From Pseudomonas putida NBRC 14164 (GTDB lineage: Bacteria > Pseudomonadota > Gammaproteobacteria > Pseudomonadales > Pseudomonadaceae), in assembly GCF_000412675.1 (NCBI RefSeq), contig NC_021505.1, positions 614,501 to 678,500 of the forward strand: a stretch of 64,000 nt of DNA, in the 5' to 3' direction. Made by a program: the position numbers and the translations under genes. The notes under the pieces were generated by a model. That model saw only the letters and a program-made list of their open reading frames with translations. It was not told the DNA's origin and ran no database searches. Below are positions 25,632-37,976 of this stretch, piece by piece (the first letter of the stretch is position 1; each line of letters starts with the position of its first letter).

Positions 25632-25787
25632 ATCGCGACACAGGGCCGCTCCTACAGGTGGGCGAGTCTTGGGGCGATTGTGTTGTGCGGCCTGTCAGGG
25701 CCCCATCGCCGGCAAGCCAGCTCCCACAGGTATTGCCCAAGCCTGGGGAGCGGTGCGGTCAATGTGGGAGCGGCCTTGTGTCGCGAT
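25632..25787. repeat. mosaic REP cluster of two subfamilies
   Basis: Three REP units lie in the 212-bp gap between btuB and dxs. One starts ATCGCGACACAGGGCCGCTC (25632-25657), one CATCGCCGGCAAGCCAGCTC (25704-25728), and an inverted one TGTGGGAGCGGCCTTGTGTC (25763-25787). The last two come from different subfamilies, so the arrangement is a mosaic. Confidence 0.8.
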
Positions 25788-25810
25788 GGGCCGCAGAGCG
25801 GCCCCGGGGA

Positions 25811-27706
25811 TTACAAGCCGAGCATGGCCATGCGGGCCTTCACCGAAGCTTCGATCCCGGCCGCATCCAGCCCGCACTCAGCCAGCATCTGTGCAGGCTT
25901 GGCATGCTCGACGTAGATGTCGGGCAAGCCCAGGTGCAGCAGCGGCTTGAGCACTGCCTGGCTGGCCAGGAACTCACCCACCGCAGCACCCGCGCCACCC
26001 ATGATGGCGTTCTCTTCAATGGTCACCAGCAGCGCATGGCTGCCAGCCAGTTCCAGCACCAGGGCCTCGTCCAGCGGTTTGACGAAGCGCATGTCAACCA
26101 CTGTGGCGTTGATCTGCTCGGCCACCTGCATGGCCTCGGCCAGTTGCACGCCAAACACCAGCAGGGCGACGTTCTCGCCTTGGCGGCGAACCACGCCCTT
26201 GCCGATTTCCAGTGGCTCCAGGTCGCCGCTGATCGGCGCATTCGGGCCGGTGCCACGCGGGTAGCGCACGGCTGCCGGGCCGTTGTACAGGTGGCCGGTG
26301 CTGAGCATCTTGCGCAGCTCGTTCTCGTCGCTCGGGGTCATCACCAGCATGCCCGGGATGCAGCGCAGGTACGACAGGTCATAACTGCCCGCATGGGTCG
26401 GGCCGTCTTCGCCAACGAGGCCGGCGCGGTCGATGGCAAACAGCACATCGAGGTTCTGTACGGCCACGTCGTGGATCAGCTGGTCGTAGGCACGCTGCAG
26501 GAACGTGGAGTAGATCGCCACCACCGGCTTGCTGCCCTCGCAGGCCATGCCGGCCGCCAAGGTAACGGCGTGCTGCTCGGCGATCGCCACGTCGAAGTAG
26601 CGTTCCGGGTAGCGCTCGCTGAAGTCGACCAGGTCGGAGCCTTCCTTCATCGCCGGGGTAATGCCCACCAGGCGGTTGTCGGCGGCGGCCATGTCGCACA
26701 GCCACTGGCCGAACACGGCAGAGTATTTCGGGCCGCTGACTTTCTTTGGCGCGGCAGGCTTGTCGGCCGGCTCCAGCTTGGTGATGGCGTGATAGCCGAT
26801 CGGGTCGACCTCGGCCGGGGCGAAGCCCTTGCCCTTCTTGGTCACCACGTGCAGGAACTGCGGGCCCTTCAGGTCACGCATGTTGCGCAGGGTGGCGATC
26901 ATGGTCGGCAGGTCGTGGCCGTCGATGGGGCCGATGTAGTTCCAGCCCAGTTCTTCGAACAGCGTGCCCGGCACCAGCATGCCTTTGGCGTATTCCTCGG
27001 TGCGGCGGGCGATTTCCCAGGCGCCTGGCAGGCGCGACAGCACTTTCTTGCTGCCTTCGCGCATGCTCGCGTAGGTGCGGCTGGAGAGGATCTTGGCCAG
27101 GTAGTTGGACAGGCCGCCGACATTGCGCGAAATCGACATGTCGTTGTCGTTGAGGATCACCAGCATGTCGGCGTTGACTTCCTGGGCGTGGTTCAACGCC
27201 TCGAAGGCCATGCCGGCAGTCAGCGCGCCGTCCCCGATCACCGCAATCGATTTGCGTGCGCTGTTCTGCAGACGGGCGGCAATGGCCATGCCCAGTGCGG
27301 CGCTGATCGAGGTGCTGGAGTGGCCGACGCCAAAGGTGTCGTACTCGCTCTCGCTGCGGCGCGGGAAAGCGGCGATGCCGTCCTTCTGGCGCAGGCTGAG
27401 CATGCGGTTACGGCGCCCGGTGAGGATCTTGTGCGGGTAGGCCTGGTGGCCCACGTCCCACACCAGCCGGTCGTCCGGGGTGTCGAACACGTAGTGCAGG
27501 GCGATGGTCAGCTCGATCACGCCCAGACCGGCGCCAAAATGCCCACCGGTCTGTCCCACGGTGTAGAGCAGTTCCTGGCGCAGTTCGTCGGCCAGGGTCT
27601 CCAGGTCGGCTTCGGCCAGCCGGCGCAGGCCGGCAGGCGTGTCAGCGCGGTCGAGCAACGGCGTGACCGGGCGTTCGCGGGGGATCTCTTGAAACGTCGT
27701 GGGCAT
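25811..27706 (-). CDS. dxs: 1-deoxy-D-xylulose-5-phosphate synthase
   Basis: A 631-aa thiamine-diphosphate enzyme that condenses pyruvate and glyceraldehyde 3-phosphate in the MEP isoprenoid pathway. Visible motifs are [22 protein letters not shown], the ThDP motif starting [15 protein letters not shown] and ending near [28 protein letters not shown] and [16 protein letters not shown]. The ATG at 27706 is chosen over upstream in-frame starts because it matches the family N-terminus. It follows ispA and xseB on the same strand, with a REP pair between dxs and ispA. Confidence 0.97.
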   Translation of the reverse strand: MPTTFQEIPRERPVTPLLDRADTPAGLRRLAEADLETLADELRQELLYTVGQTGGHFGAGLGVIELTIALHYVFDTPDDRLVWDVGHQAYPHKILTGRRNRMLSLRQKDGIAAFPRRSESEYDTFGVGHSSTSISAALGMAIAARLQNSARKSIAVIGDGALTAGMAFEALNHAQEVNADMLVILNDNDMSISRNVGGLSNYLAKILSSRTYASMREGSKKVLSRLPGAWEIARRTEEYAKGMLVPGTLFEELGWNYIGPIDGHDLPTMIATLRNMRDLKGPQFLHVVTKKGKGFAPAEVDPIGYHAITKLEPADKPAAPKKVSGPKYSAVFGQWLCDMAAADNRLVGITPAMKEGSDLVDFSERYPERYFDVAIAEQHAVTLAAGMACEGSKPVVAIYSTFLQRAYDQLIHDVAVQNLDVLFAIDRAGLVGEDGPTHAGSYDLSYLRCIPGMLVMTPSDENELRKMLSTGHLYNGPAAVRYPRGTGPNAPISGDLEPLEIGKGVVRRQGENVALLVFGVQLAEAMQVAEQINATVVDMRFVKPLDEALVLELAGSHALLVTIEENAIMGGAGAAVGEFLASQAVLKPLLHLGLPDIYVEHAKPAQMLAECGLDAAGIEASVKARMAMLGL

Positions 27707-27805
27707 CAGGCGAGTCGTTATAGGTGTGTGAAGACGCGGCAGTTTACCCCATTGTAGGAAATACTGCCCATTCAGACGGGTGTCGCACGGGGCTGCTTTG
27801 CAGCC

Positions 27806-27888
27806 CATCGCCGGCAAGCCAGCTCCCACAGGATCTTCACAGATCACAGGCCGCTGAGGTACCTGTGGGAGCTGGCTTGCCGGCGATG
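27806..27888. repeat. REP pair between ispA and dxs
   Basis: Inverted units CATCGCCGGCAAGCCAGCTC and GAGCTGGCTTGCCGGCGATG are separated by about 33 bp in the 205-bp gap between ispA and dxs. Same subfamily as the pair near 21.7 kb. Confidence 0.85.
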
Positions 27889-27911
27889 GGGCGCGCAGCG
27901 GCCCCGATCAA

Positions 27912-28799
27912 TCAGTTACGGCGTTCGACGATGTAGCGCGCCAGGGCCCGCAGTGGCTCGGCCGTTTCACCGAAGCCTTGCAGTGCGATCAGCGCCTGGT
28001 CGCGCAGTTCGATTGCATAGGCCTTGGCCGCTTCCAGGCCCAGCAGGGCCGGGTAGGTCGGTTTGTCACGAGCTATGTCGGCACCCTGGCGTTTGCCCAG
28101 GGTGGCGGTGTCGCTCTCCACGTCGAGGATGTCGTCCTGCACCTGGAATGCCAGGCCGATGGCCTGCGCATAAACCTGCAGGGCATCCAGCTGCGCCTGT
28201 TCGGCACGGGCGCTGGCCAGGGCGCCGAGGCGTACGCTGGCTTCAATCAGTGCGCCGGTCTTGTGCCGGTGCATGAACTCCAGTGCCTGCTGGTCCAGCT
28301 TCAGGCCTACCGAACCGAGGTCGATGGCCTGGCCGCCGACCATGCCTGCCGGGCCGGCAGCCTTGGCCAAGGCCTGGACCATGGCCAGGCGAATGCCGTC
28401 GGCCTGCGGGCTCAGGCCTGGGTCGAGCAGGGCACTGAATGCCAGGCTCTGCAAACCGTCGCCAGCGAGGATGGCGCAGGCTTCGTCAAATGCTTTGTGG
28501 GTAGTGGGTTGGCCACGACGCAGGTCGTCGTCGTCCATGGCTGGCAGGTCGTCATGCACCAGCGAGTAGGCGTGGATCAGTTCGACCGCGCAGGCCGCGC
28601 CGTTGGCCTGTTCGGCCGGGGCGCCCAAGGCTTCGCAGGCCGCGTAGGCCAGCAGCGGGCGTACGCGCTTGCCGCCGTTCATCACGCTGTAGCGCATGGC
28701 GGCGTAAAGGCGTTCCAGCTCTTTGGACGGGGCAACGAACAGCGGTTCGAGGGCAGCGTCGACCCGAGCCTGGCAGCTGGCCTGGTAAGTGCCAATCAT
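27912..28799 (-). CDS. ispA: farnesyl diphosphate synthase (polyprenyl synthetase)
   Basis: A 295-aa class I prenyltransferase. The first Asp-rich motif is [14 protein letters not shown] and the second is [14 protein letters not shown] and [11 protein letters not shown] are also typical. It builds farnesyl diphosphate from IPP and DMAPP in the cytosol. The start at 28799 overlaps the xseB stop by 4 nt (ATGA); the frame continues upstream into xseB but is not used. Order xseB-ispA-dxs is the common gammaproteobacterial isoprenoid operon. Confidence 0.96.
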   Translation of the reverse strand: MIGTYQASCQARVDAALEPLFVAPSKELERLYAAMRYSVMNGGKRVRPLLAYAACEALGAPAEQANGAACAVELIHAYSLVHDDLPAMDDDDLRRGQPTTHKAFDEACAILAGDGLQSLAFSALLDPGLSPQADGIRLAMVQALAKAAGPAGMVGGQAIDLGSVGLKLDQQALEFMHRHKTGALIEASVRLGALASARAEQAQLDALQVYAQAIGLAFQVQDDILDVESDTATLGKRQGADIARDKPTYPALLGLEAAKAYAIELRDQALIALQGFGETAEPLRALARYIVERRN

Positions 28800-29038
28800 G
28801 CTTCCGGCTCCGCGTCGAAGGGCTGCGCGGCCAGTTCGCCGTCGCGTTCCAGGAGGATTTGCACCTTCTGTTCGGCCTGGGCCAGGGCACCCTGGCAATC
28901 ACGGGTCAGGGCGATGCCTTGCTCGAAGGCGGCCAGCGATTCTTCCAGCGACAACTCGCCGTTCTCCAGGCGCTCGACCAGTGCTTGCAGGTCTGCGAGG
29001 GATTGCTCGAAATCGAGGGAGGCTTTTTTGCGGGCCAT
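28796..29038 (-). CDS. xseB: exodeoxyribonuclease VII small subunit
   Basis: An 80-aa protein matching Xse[45 protein letters not shown] is the core coiled-coil. It partners XseA (not in the window) in single-strand DNA degradation. First gene of the xseB-ispA-dxs operon. Confidence 0.95.
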   Translation of the reverse strand: MARKKASLDFEQSLADLQALVERLENGELSLEESLAAFEQGIALTRDCQGALAQAEQKVQILLERDGELAAQPFDAEPEA

Positions 29039-29140
29039 GGCGACTTTCTCGGTGGCATTCAGAACGGCGCGACACTAGCAGAGCGGGGCGGGGGGAGCAA
29101 ACTTCCGACAGCTGCCCGGCTCATACAGGCCGCTCTCAAA

Positions 29141-29159
29141 AGGGCCGCAAAGCGGCCCT
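29141..29159 (-). terminator. rho-independent terminator after ribB
   Basis: Read on the minus strand, AGGGCCGC-TTT-GCGGCCCT is followed by TTTT, 10 nt after the ribB stop. It probably ends the riboswitch-controlled ribB transcript. Confidence 0.7.
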
Positions 29160-29169
29160 GTCCGGAGGA

Positions 29170-29820
29170 TCAGGCCGGCTCTGCTTCCCGTTCCAGCATC
29201 GCCTCGCGGTACCGCGCCAGCTCCTCGATGGTCAGCACCGGCAAGTTGTACTGCCGCGCATAAACCGCCACCTGCTCGCCACGCGCCATGCTGCCATCGG
29301 GGTTCATCAGCTCGCACAGCACTGCCGCGGGGCGCAGGCCGGCCAGGCGCGCCAGGTCCACCGAGCCTTCGGTGTGCCCACGGCGGGTCAGCACCCCGCC
29401 ATTGCGGGCGCGCAGCGGGAACACATGCCCCGGGCTGACGATATGACGCTGTTCGGCGCTGGAGCGCAGTGCCGCGCCAATGGTGGTGATGCGGTCCTGG
29501 GCAGAAACCCCGGTGGTGATGCCTTCTGCAGCCTCGATGGTGACCGTGAAGCCGGTGCCGTGGCGGGCCTGGTTGTTCTGCACCATTGGCGCCAGTTGCA
29601 GTGCGTCGACGGTGGCTTCGTCCAGGCACAGGCAGACGATGCCGCTGCAGTCGCGGATCATCATGGCCATGGTCTGCAGCGTAATGTTTTCGGCAGCGGC
29701 AATGATGTCCGCTTCGTCCTCGCGGTCGTCATCGTCAAGCAGCAGCACAGGGCGCCCGGCCTGGAAGGCGGCGATGGCGGCGGAAACAGCGGGGAATTGC
29801 GGATGGTTACGGGTGGACAT
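29170..29820 (-). CDS. ribB: stand-alone 3,4-dihydroxy-2-butanone-4-phosphate synthase
   Basis: A 216-aa monofunctional RibB. Motifs are [18 protein letters not shown] (metal and ribulose-5-phosphate binding), [26 protein letters not shown] and [25 protein letters not shown]. It makes the four-carbon precursor of lumazine, duplicating the RibBX activity of the main cluster. The ATG at 29820 has GAGGAG upstream and follows an FMN riboswitch, so this copy is the one under flavin feedback. A terminator follows. Confidence 0.95.
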   Translation of the reverse strand: MSTRNHPQFPAVSAAIAAFQAGRPVLLLDDDDREDEADIIAAAENITLQTMAMMIRDCSGIVCLCLDEATVDALQLAPMVQNNQARHGTGFTVTIEAAEGITTGVSAQDRITTIGAALRSSAEQRHIVSPGHVFPLRARNGGVLTRRGHTEGSVDLARLAGLRPAAVLCELMNPDGSMARGEQVAVYARQYNLPVLTIEELARYREAMLEREAEPA

Positions 29821-29902
29821 GAAACGCTCCTCGTGAATGATCGATGAACGTCTCGGGGCGAACAAAATGCGCGCGCAGGGGCGCCCGGATGGCCCCTGCC
29901 TG

Positions 29903-30032
29903 ACGCCTTCTTTCATCCGGACTATGACCGTCGGCTCTGGAGTTGCACCAGATCTGCTGACCCCCGGCATGGCCGGGGCGCTCGCGGGCTCATCTTTCGA
30001 TTTACCGCCGGTGGGGACTTTCACCCCGCCCT
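29903..30032 (-). promoter_or_regulatory. FMN riboswitch (RFN element) controlling ribB
   Basis: The minus strand shows the conserved RFN order. AGGGCGGGGTGAAAGTCCCC is followed by ACCGGCGGTAAA, AGCCCGCGAGC, then GTCAGCAGATCTGGTGCAAC and TCCAGAGCCGACGGTCATAG, ending TCCGGATGAAAGAAGGCG. The aptamer ends about 80 nt before the ribB ATG, leaving room for an expression platform. FMN binding is expected to turn off ribB. Confidence 0.97.
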
Positions 30033-30133
30033 GAAGACCGCCCAAGCATACCGCACCTTGCCACCCCGCTGGCAACCCACGGCTCTACGACCTTTGGCGG
30101 TATCATGCCGTCATGCATTCGAGGAACAAGCCC

Positions 30134-31339
30134 ATGGATATTCTCCAGGTCGCCGGTGGCAAGCCGATCAAGTTGTGGACCGATGGCGTGCCGGTCGAAG
30201 ACGAGGCCCGCCAACAACTGCTGAACACGGCCAGGATGCCGTTCATCTTCAAGCACCTGGCGGTGATGCCCGACGTGCACCTGGGCAAGGGCTCGACCAT
30301 CGGCAGCGTGATCCCTACGGTCGGCGCGATCATCCCCGCTGCGGTTGGCGTGGACATCGGCTGCGGCATGATCGCCGCGCGCACCTCGCTGCACGCGCGT
30401 GACCTGCCAGACAACCTGCATGGCTTGCGCAGTGCCATCGAGCAGGCGGTGCCGCATGGCAAGAGCTTCGGCAAACGTGACCAGGGCGCCTGGGCCGATG
30501 TACCGGCCAAGGCGGACAAGGCCTGGGGCCAGCTGGCCGGGCGGTTCAAGGCCATTACCGACAAATACCCGCGGCTGGAAAAGACCAATAACCGCCACCA
30601 CCTGGGCACACTGGGCGGTGGCAACCACTTCATCGAAGTGTGCCTGGATGAAGCCGACCGCGTCTGGTTCATGCTGCACAGCGGCTCGCGCGGTGTGGGC
30701 AATGCCATCGGCAACCTGTTCATCGAGCTGGCCCAGGCCGACATGCGCCAGCACCTCGCCAACCTGCCAGACAAGGACCTGGCGTACTTCGAAGAAGGCA
30801 GCCGCCATTTCGCCGACTATGTCGAAGCGGTGGAGTGGGCGCAGGAGTACGCCCGGCAGAACCGCGAGCTGATGATGCTGGCCGTGGTCGGCGCTGCTCG
30901 CAAGGCGCTGGGCAAACCGTTCGAGGCCAGCCTGGAAGCGGTGAACTGCCACCACAACTACGTGCAGCGTGAGCAGCATTTTGGCCGCGAAGTGCTGGTG
31001 ACGCGCAAAGGGGCGGTGTCGGCACAGAAGGGGGAACTGGGCATCATCCCGGGCTCGATGGGGGCCAGGAGCTTCATCGTGCGTGGGCTGGGCAACGAGG
31101 AGTCGTTCTGTTCCTGCAGCCATGGCGCAGGCCGGGTGATGAGCCGGACCAAGGCCAAAAGCCGCTTTACCGTCGAGGACCAACGGCGTGCCACGGCGCA
31201 TGTGGAGTGCCGCAAGGACAAGGACGTCGTCGACGAGATCCCGATGGCGTACAAAGACATCGACGCGGTGATGCGTGCCCAGCAGGCGCTTGTAGAGGTG
31301 GTTCATACCCTGCGCCAGGTTGTGTGTGTGAAGGGGTAG
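30134..31339 (+). CDS. rtcB: RtcB-family RNA ligase
   Basis: A 401-aa protein of the RtcB family, which joins 2',3'-cyclic phosphate or 3'-phosphate to 5'-OH RNA ends using GTP and Mn. Metal ligands are visible in VGVDIGCGMIA, GGGNHFIEV, HSGSRGVG and NCHHNYVQREQHFG. The guanylylated His is in CSCSHGAGRVMSRT. The start is the ATG at 30134 (MDILQVAGGKPIKLW). No rtcA or rtcR-type activator gene is adjacent, unlike E. coli; it is the shorter RtcB2-like form. It is divergent from the ribB leader. Confidence 0.9.
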   Translation: MDILQVAGGKPIKLWTDGVPVEDEARQQLLNTARMPFIFKHLAVMPDVHLGKGSTIGSVIPTVGAIIPAAVGVDIGCGMIAARTSLHARDLPDNLHGLRSAIEQAVPHGKSFGKRDQGAWADVPAKADKAWGQLAGRFKAITDKYPRLEKTNNRHHLGTLGGGNHFIEVCLDEADRVWFMLHSGSRGVGNAIGNLFIELAQADMRQHLANLPDKDLAYFEEGSRHFADYVEAVEWAQEYARQNRELMMLAVVGAARKALGKPFEASLEAVNCHHNYVQREQHFGREVLVTRKGAVSAQKGELGIIPGSMGARSFIVRGLGNEESFCSCSHGAGRVMSRTKAKSRFTVEDQRRATAHVECRKDKDVVDEIPMAYKDIDAVMRAQQALVEVVHTLRQVVCVKG

Positions 31340-31434
31340 CGAGAAGTGCCATAACTGGCTACCACACAGTGCGCCGGGGTAGTTCCTAGAGTGTTGCGCA
31401 GCCCACTTGGGGCAAACACCAGAGGATTGCAGAT

Positions 31435-32421
31435 ATGGCCACGCTTTACCCGTTCACTGACAGCGACGTCGATAGTGCCTTCGCCCAGCTCGACCACGCA
31501 TTGTTCGACAAAGCGCGCGAAGCTGATGGGCCTGGAAGTGACCCCACCCCGAACATGCTGATCGTTGCCGGTGCCCAAGGGTCGGGCAAGACCTACTTGC
31601 TGGAGAAGCAGTTGCTACCCAGCGAGCGCTACCCGAACCATGTGCGACTGTACTTGCCCGAATTTCGCAAGCTGCACCCGCACTACGCCGAAATGAGCGA
31701 GCACGGTGTGCTGCACGTGTACGAGCACACCGAAGCCTTCATCAGGGCATTGAGCGGCAAGGTTTTTGGGTACGCTTTCGCCAACCGCTACAACATCATC
31801 ATGGAAACGGCACTGGACGACGAAGCATTCGCCGGTTTCCCGCCTGCAGCCGTAGAGGCGGGTTACCGCTTCGAGATTCACATGATCGCCTGCAAGGTGG
31901 AATTCAGCCATTGGGCGACCCTCGACCGCGGTGTGAAGAGCGTTGCCAAGGGCGAAATCGAGCGATTCGTGGCGTTGTCGCAGATCCAGGCCTCACAGGC
32001 GAATGCCAAAAAGATCCTGAACGCTTTCGAACACGCCTGTACGCAGGCCCCTGGTTCGCAGGTCACGCTTTATGAGCGTGGCTTCGAAACGGATCAGCAG
32101 AGCAAGGTGCTGTGCCACAGCATCTGTGATGCCCCTGGTGTGTTGACTCCCCAGGCGGACTACGATGGCCAGCCCTTTTTCCGGGCGCCTTACCACGACA
32201 CACTGGTTGAAATCCGGCGCAGCCCTGAAGGCAACGACTCTGGCACCTACCTGCAATTCTTCCAGGTTGTGCATGCCGGCATGCTTGATGAGCCGGTGCG
32301 CCAACAGATGGTCATGGCCTGCTGCAAGACCCTTGGCCGTAGCACCGACCTGGTACCGCGGATTTCCAGGGATGCCTTCCGCGACCTGAGCCAGTACCTG
32401 CTCAAGTACACCTATCCTTGA
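31435..32421 (+). CDS. zeta-toxin-family P-loop kinase
   Basis: A 328-aa protein with Walker A GAQGSGKTYLLEKQLL at about residues 46-61. YNIIMETALDDEAFAGFPPAAVEAGYRFEIHMIA resembles the zeta/PezT core downstream of the substrate-binding acidic residues. Zeta toxins phosphorylate UDP-N-acetylglucosamine. No epsilon-like antitoxin ORF is seen on either side, so it may be a chromosomal zeta-like kinase without toxic role, or its antitoxin is encoded elsewhere. AGAGGA lies upstream of the ATG. It stands 95 bp after rtcB. Confidence 0.75.
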   Translation: MATLYPFTDSDVDSAFAQLDHALFDKAREADGPGSDPTPNMLIVAGAQGSGKTYLLEKQLLPSERYPNHVRLYLPEFRKLHPHYAEMSEHGVLHVYEHTEAFIRALSGKVFGYAFANRYNIIMETALDDEAFAGFPPAAVEAGYRFEIHMIACKVEFSHWATLDRGVKSVAKGEIERFVALSQIQASQANAKKILNAFEHACTQAPGSQVTLYERGFETDQQSKVLCHSICDAPGVLTPQADYDGQPFFRAPYHDTLVEIRRSPEGNDSGTYLQFFQVVHAGMLDEPVRQQMVMACCKTLGRSTDLVPRISRDAFRDLSQYLLKYTYP

Positions 32422-32459
32422 TGCTACGAGGGCTCAGCAGGCCGGAGCCGGATAGGCGG

Positions 32460-34778
<2,319 letters not shown>

Positions 34779-34779
<1 letters not shown>

Positions 34780-35471
34780 CAGGGCTGTTCCGTGTCGACC
34801 AGGATATACCCCTGCCCGCGCACGGCCTGGATCTGCAGGTGCTGGGCACTGATGTCGGCCAGTTTGCGGCGCAGGTTGCACACGTGCACGTCCAGGCCCC
34901 GGTCCAGGCGGGTATAGGCCCGGTGCAGCACGGTCTGGTACAGGAAGGGTTTGCTCAAGGCTTCGCCGGGATGCGCCCGCAGCGTCACCAGCAAGCGGAA
35001 TTCGGATGCGGTGAGGCCAGCGGCATTGCCGTTGTGGATAACGTCCTGGCGGTCGTGGTCCAGCATCACTTCGCCGACGTCGGCACGCAGCGCCGTGCCG
35101 CGATCAAATGCCACGCGCCGCAGCAAGGCATCGACCCGTGCGTCCAGCTCCGCCAAGCTGAAGGGCTTGGGCAGGTAGTCGTCGGCACCACGGGTAAAGC
35201 CACTGATGCGGTCCTGCTCGGCGCCCAGCGCCGACATCAGCATGACCGGCACCGCCTGCTGCCGGCGCAATTCGTCGAGCAGGCTGAGGCCATCGATACC
35301 CGGCAGCATGATGTCCAGCAACACCAGTTCGAACGGTGTTTGCCGAATGGCGTCCAAGGCCTGGGTACCCGTGGCGCAGGCGTGTACCCGGAAACCGCGT
35401 TTGAGGAAATGGCGTTCCAGGTCCTGACGCAGGCTTGCGTCGTCTTCGGCGAGGAGAAGTGAGGTGGGCAC
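34779..35471 (-). CDS. OmpR-family response regulator (PfeR-like)
   Basis: A 230-aa regulator with receiver domain (acidic pocket EDD at 9-11, phospho-Asp in LVLLDIMLPG, Lys in LPKPF) and a C-terminal winged-helix DNA-binding domain (LTASEFRLLVTLRAHPGEALSKPFLYQTV, then DRGLDVHVCNLRRKL). It is the first gene of a leftward operon with its kinase and divergent from the receptor gene, which it presumably activates when the cognate siderophore is present. Confidence 0.9.
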
Positions 35472-35619
35472 GGGGAGCCTTGAATGAGAACCTGTATCAG
35501 TTACGAATCATCCCATTGCCAGCAAGGGAGGGCAACGCCTGGGTGTGTTAAGAAGGTTAATCCTGCTGCGCCCCCGTTTTCCCTCCGGTATCGTTCGCAA
35601 AAAGCAACTTGTTTCGTTT

Positions 35620-35637
35620 GCGAATTACTATCATTTG
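35620..35637 (+). promoter_or_regulatory. weak Fur-box-like sequence before the TonB receptor gene
   Basis: GCGAATTACTATCATTTG, 16 bp before the receptor ATG, resembles half of a Fur site (complement AATGATAGTAATT). The match is partial, but the place and the gene type support iron control. Confidence 0.4.
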
Positions 35638-35652
35638 GGCGAAGGGTGTGTC

Positions 35653-37830
35653 ATGAACGGTTTCAAAGGTGTGGGGAGCTCGCGACGGGCTCGGGGCTGG
35701 CTGGTGCTGGGGTTGCTGGCGCCGTTTTCGGTGTCGGCACTGGCCGAAACGGTAGCGACCCAGGCGGCAGCCGAGGACACCTCGCTCGACCTGCCGGCAT
35801 TGACCATCGAAGGCAACCGGCTGTACGACATGCTGCCCTCGGAAGCCACCGGTGGCTACAGCGTCGATGCCGCGACCGTGGGCACCAAGACGCCAGCAGC
35901 GCTGAAGGACATCCCCCAGTCGATCACCGTATACACCCAGGACTACGTCAAAGACCGCCAGTTCGTACACCTGGATGACCTGGCCAAGTACACCGCCGGC
36001 CTGCGCACCCTGACCAACGACAGCGGCCGGTCGTCGATCTACGCCCGTGGCTACGAGTACAGCGAATTCAACATTGACGGCCTGCCGGCGCCGATGGCCA
36101 GCATCTTCGGTACCGTACCGTCGCTGGCGGCGTTCGACCGTGTCGAAATCATGCGCGGCCCGGCCGGGCTGTTCAGCAGCACCAGTGAACTGGGTGGCAT
36201 CGTCAACATGGTGCGCAAGCGCCCGACTGCCGAGTTCCAGGGCCACGTCGAAGGCAGCTATGGCACCTGGGACACCAACCACGAAGAAATCGACCTGAGC
36301 GGGCCGCTGGATGACGCCGGCCGCGTGCGCGGGCGTTTCGTCGCGTCCCGTGACGACACCAATGGCGAAGTCGATTACAACGCCAACACCAGTAACAGCT
36401 ACTACGGCGCGCTGGACGTCGACCTGGACGACGCCACCACGCTGTCGTTCGGCCTGATGCACGAAGTGAAGAACATCACACCGCACAATGGCTACCCGGC
36501 AACGTTGTCCGGTGATGTGCCCGACTTCAGCCGTTCCCGTTTCCTGGGGGCGGACTGGAACTACTTCGACGGCAAGACCACCGACCTGGTCGCCGAGCTG
36601 ACCCACCGCTTCGACAACGGCGGCTATGGCCGTATCGCGGCGCGTGGTTCACACCGCGACACCAATTACCTCTACGCCTTCACCGCCACCAATGCCACCA
36701 CCGGTGCCAACTCCGAGCGCGCCAGCGCGCGCGACTTCACCCAGGACACCTACTCGCTGGACGCCAGCTACAGCCAGCCGTTCGAAACCCTTGGCCAGGT
36801 CAGCGAGTTTGTGGTCGGCACCGACTACAAGAACTACGACACCGAGTACCTCAACGGCACCACCAACCTGGGCGCCATCAACGTCAACACCTACTCGCCC
36901 AAGCAGTTCGCCAAACCGTCGCCCAACTACAGCACCGAGACCGGCATGCAGGAAGAGGAGTATGGCTTGTATTCCAAGGTCACCTTCCGCCCGATCGAGC
37001 GCCTGGCGCTGATCGCCGGTGGCCGCTTCAGCTGGTACCGCGGTGATTTCTACACCACCACCCTGAGCAGCGGTGCCAGCACCAACGACAGCAAGCGCGT
37101 GGACGGCCACTTCACGCCGTATGGCGGCCTGGTCTACGACCTGACCGAGAACCATGCGCTGTACGCCAGCTACTCGCAGGTGTTCAAGCCGCAGTCCGAC
37201 ACCGACAGCAACGGCCGGGTGCTGAAGCCGCGTGAAGGCGAGCAGTACGAATTCGGCCTCAAGAGCAGCTACTTTGGCGGCGACCTGAATACCCGTTTCT
37301 CGGTATTCCGCCTGACCGACAAGAACCGCGCCACCACCGAATATGACGAGGATGGTGTAGACACCAATTTCTCGATTGCCTCCGGCAAGACCCGCGTCAA
37401 AGGCGCGGAAGTGGAAGTGAGCGGCAAGCTGACGCCAAACTGGGAGTTGCTGGCCGGCTACACCTGGATGGAAACCGAAACCCTCAAGGGTGACGCCGAA
37501 ACCACCTTCTTCATCATGCCGCGCAACCAGGCTTCGCTGTGGAGCAAGTACACCATCAGCCAAGGCCCGCTGACCGGCCTGGCCATTGGCGGCGGTGTAT
37601 CCGCGATGAGCAGCTTCTATTCCGAGAACGGTGGCGTGCGTATCGATGCACCCGGCTATGCCACGGTTGACGCGATGCTGTCGTACCCGGTTACCTCGAA
37701 GCTGACGGCCACCTTCAACGTCAACAATCTGTTCGACCGGGACTACCTGTCGCGGGTGGGGTCGACGTCCACGTTCAACTTCTACGGGCCGTCGCGCAGC
37801 ATGATGGTTGGCGCGCGTTACGATTTCTAG
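35653..37830 (+). CDS. TonB-dependent siderophore receptor
   Basis: A 725-aa outer-membrane receptor of the siderophore type. The signal peptide ends near SVSALAE. There is no N-terminal STN signalling domain. The plug shows DIPQSITVYTQDYVKDRQFVHLDDLAKYT, GRSSIYARGYEYSEFNIDGLPAP and FDRVEIMRGPAGLFSSTSELGGIVNMVRKRP. The barrel ends in GPSRSMMVGARYDF with terminal Phe. It is closer to FhuE/FpvB-like hydroxamate or mixed siderophore receptors than to FepA/PfeA. The start is the ATG at 35653; the frame runs further upstream without a signal sequence. It is the last chromosomal gene before the island. Confidence 0.9.
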   Translation: MNGFKGVGSSRRARGWLVLGLLAPFSVSALAETVATQAAAEDTSLDLPALTIEGNRLYDMLPSEATGGYSVDAATVGTKTPAALKDIPQSITVYTQDYVKDRQFVHLDDLAKYTAGLRTLTNDSGRSSIYARGYEYSEFNIDGLPAPMASIFGTVPSLAAFDRVEIMRGPAGLFSSTSELGGIVNMVRKRPTAEFQGHVEGSYGTWDTNHEEIDLSGPLDDAGRVRGRFVASRDDTNGEVDYNANTSNSYYGALDVDLDDATTLSFGLMHEVKNITPHNGYPATLSGDVPDFSRSRFLGADWNYFDGKTTDLVAELTHRFDNGGYGRIAARGSHRDTNYLYAFTATNATTGANSERASARDFTQDTYSLDASYSQPFETLGQVSEFVVGTDYKNYDTEYLNGTTNLGAINVNTYSPKQFAKPSPNYSTETGMQEEEYGLYSKVTFRPIERLALIAGGRFSWYRGDFYTTTLSSGASTNDSKRVDGHFTPYGGLVYDLTENHALYASYSQVFKPQSDTDSNGRVLKPREGEQYEFGLKSSYFGGDLNTRFSVFRLTDKNRATTEYDEDGVDTNFSIASGKTRVKGAEVEVSGKLTPNWELLAGYTWMETETLKGDAETTFFIMPRNQASLWSKYTISQGPLTGLAIGGGVSAMSSFYSENGGVRIDAPGYATVDAMLSYPVTSKLTATFNVNNLFDRDYLSRVGSTSTFNFYGPSRSMMVGARYDF

Positions 37831-37976
37831 AACATACCTGAGACATAAATGTAAAATTTATTATCTAACAGCCTAATAGATATAGAGTAATTCCTCTTCT
37901 ACCTTTGGTCGGTTTCCCATCACTACTTTCATCTATGGTGTACCTTGAATGAAAAGTAAAGAATGGGACGCCGATC

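Noticed and set aside
25599..25810. Possible cobalamin riboswitch upstream of btuB
   Set aside because: The conserved B12-box core and surrounding stems were not seen; the gap is filled mainly by REP units. A covariance-model scan would settle it.
25586..27757. A 723-codon plus-strand open frame opposite dxs
   Set aside because: Antisense shadow of dxs, with the same GC3-driven composition and no recognisable domain.
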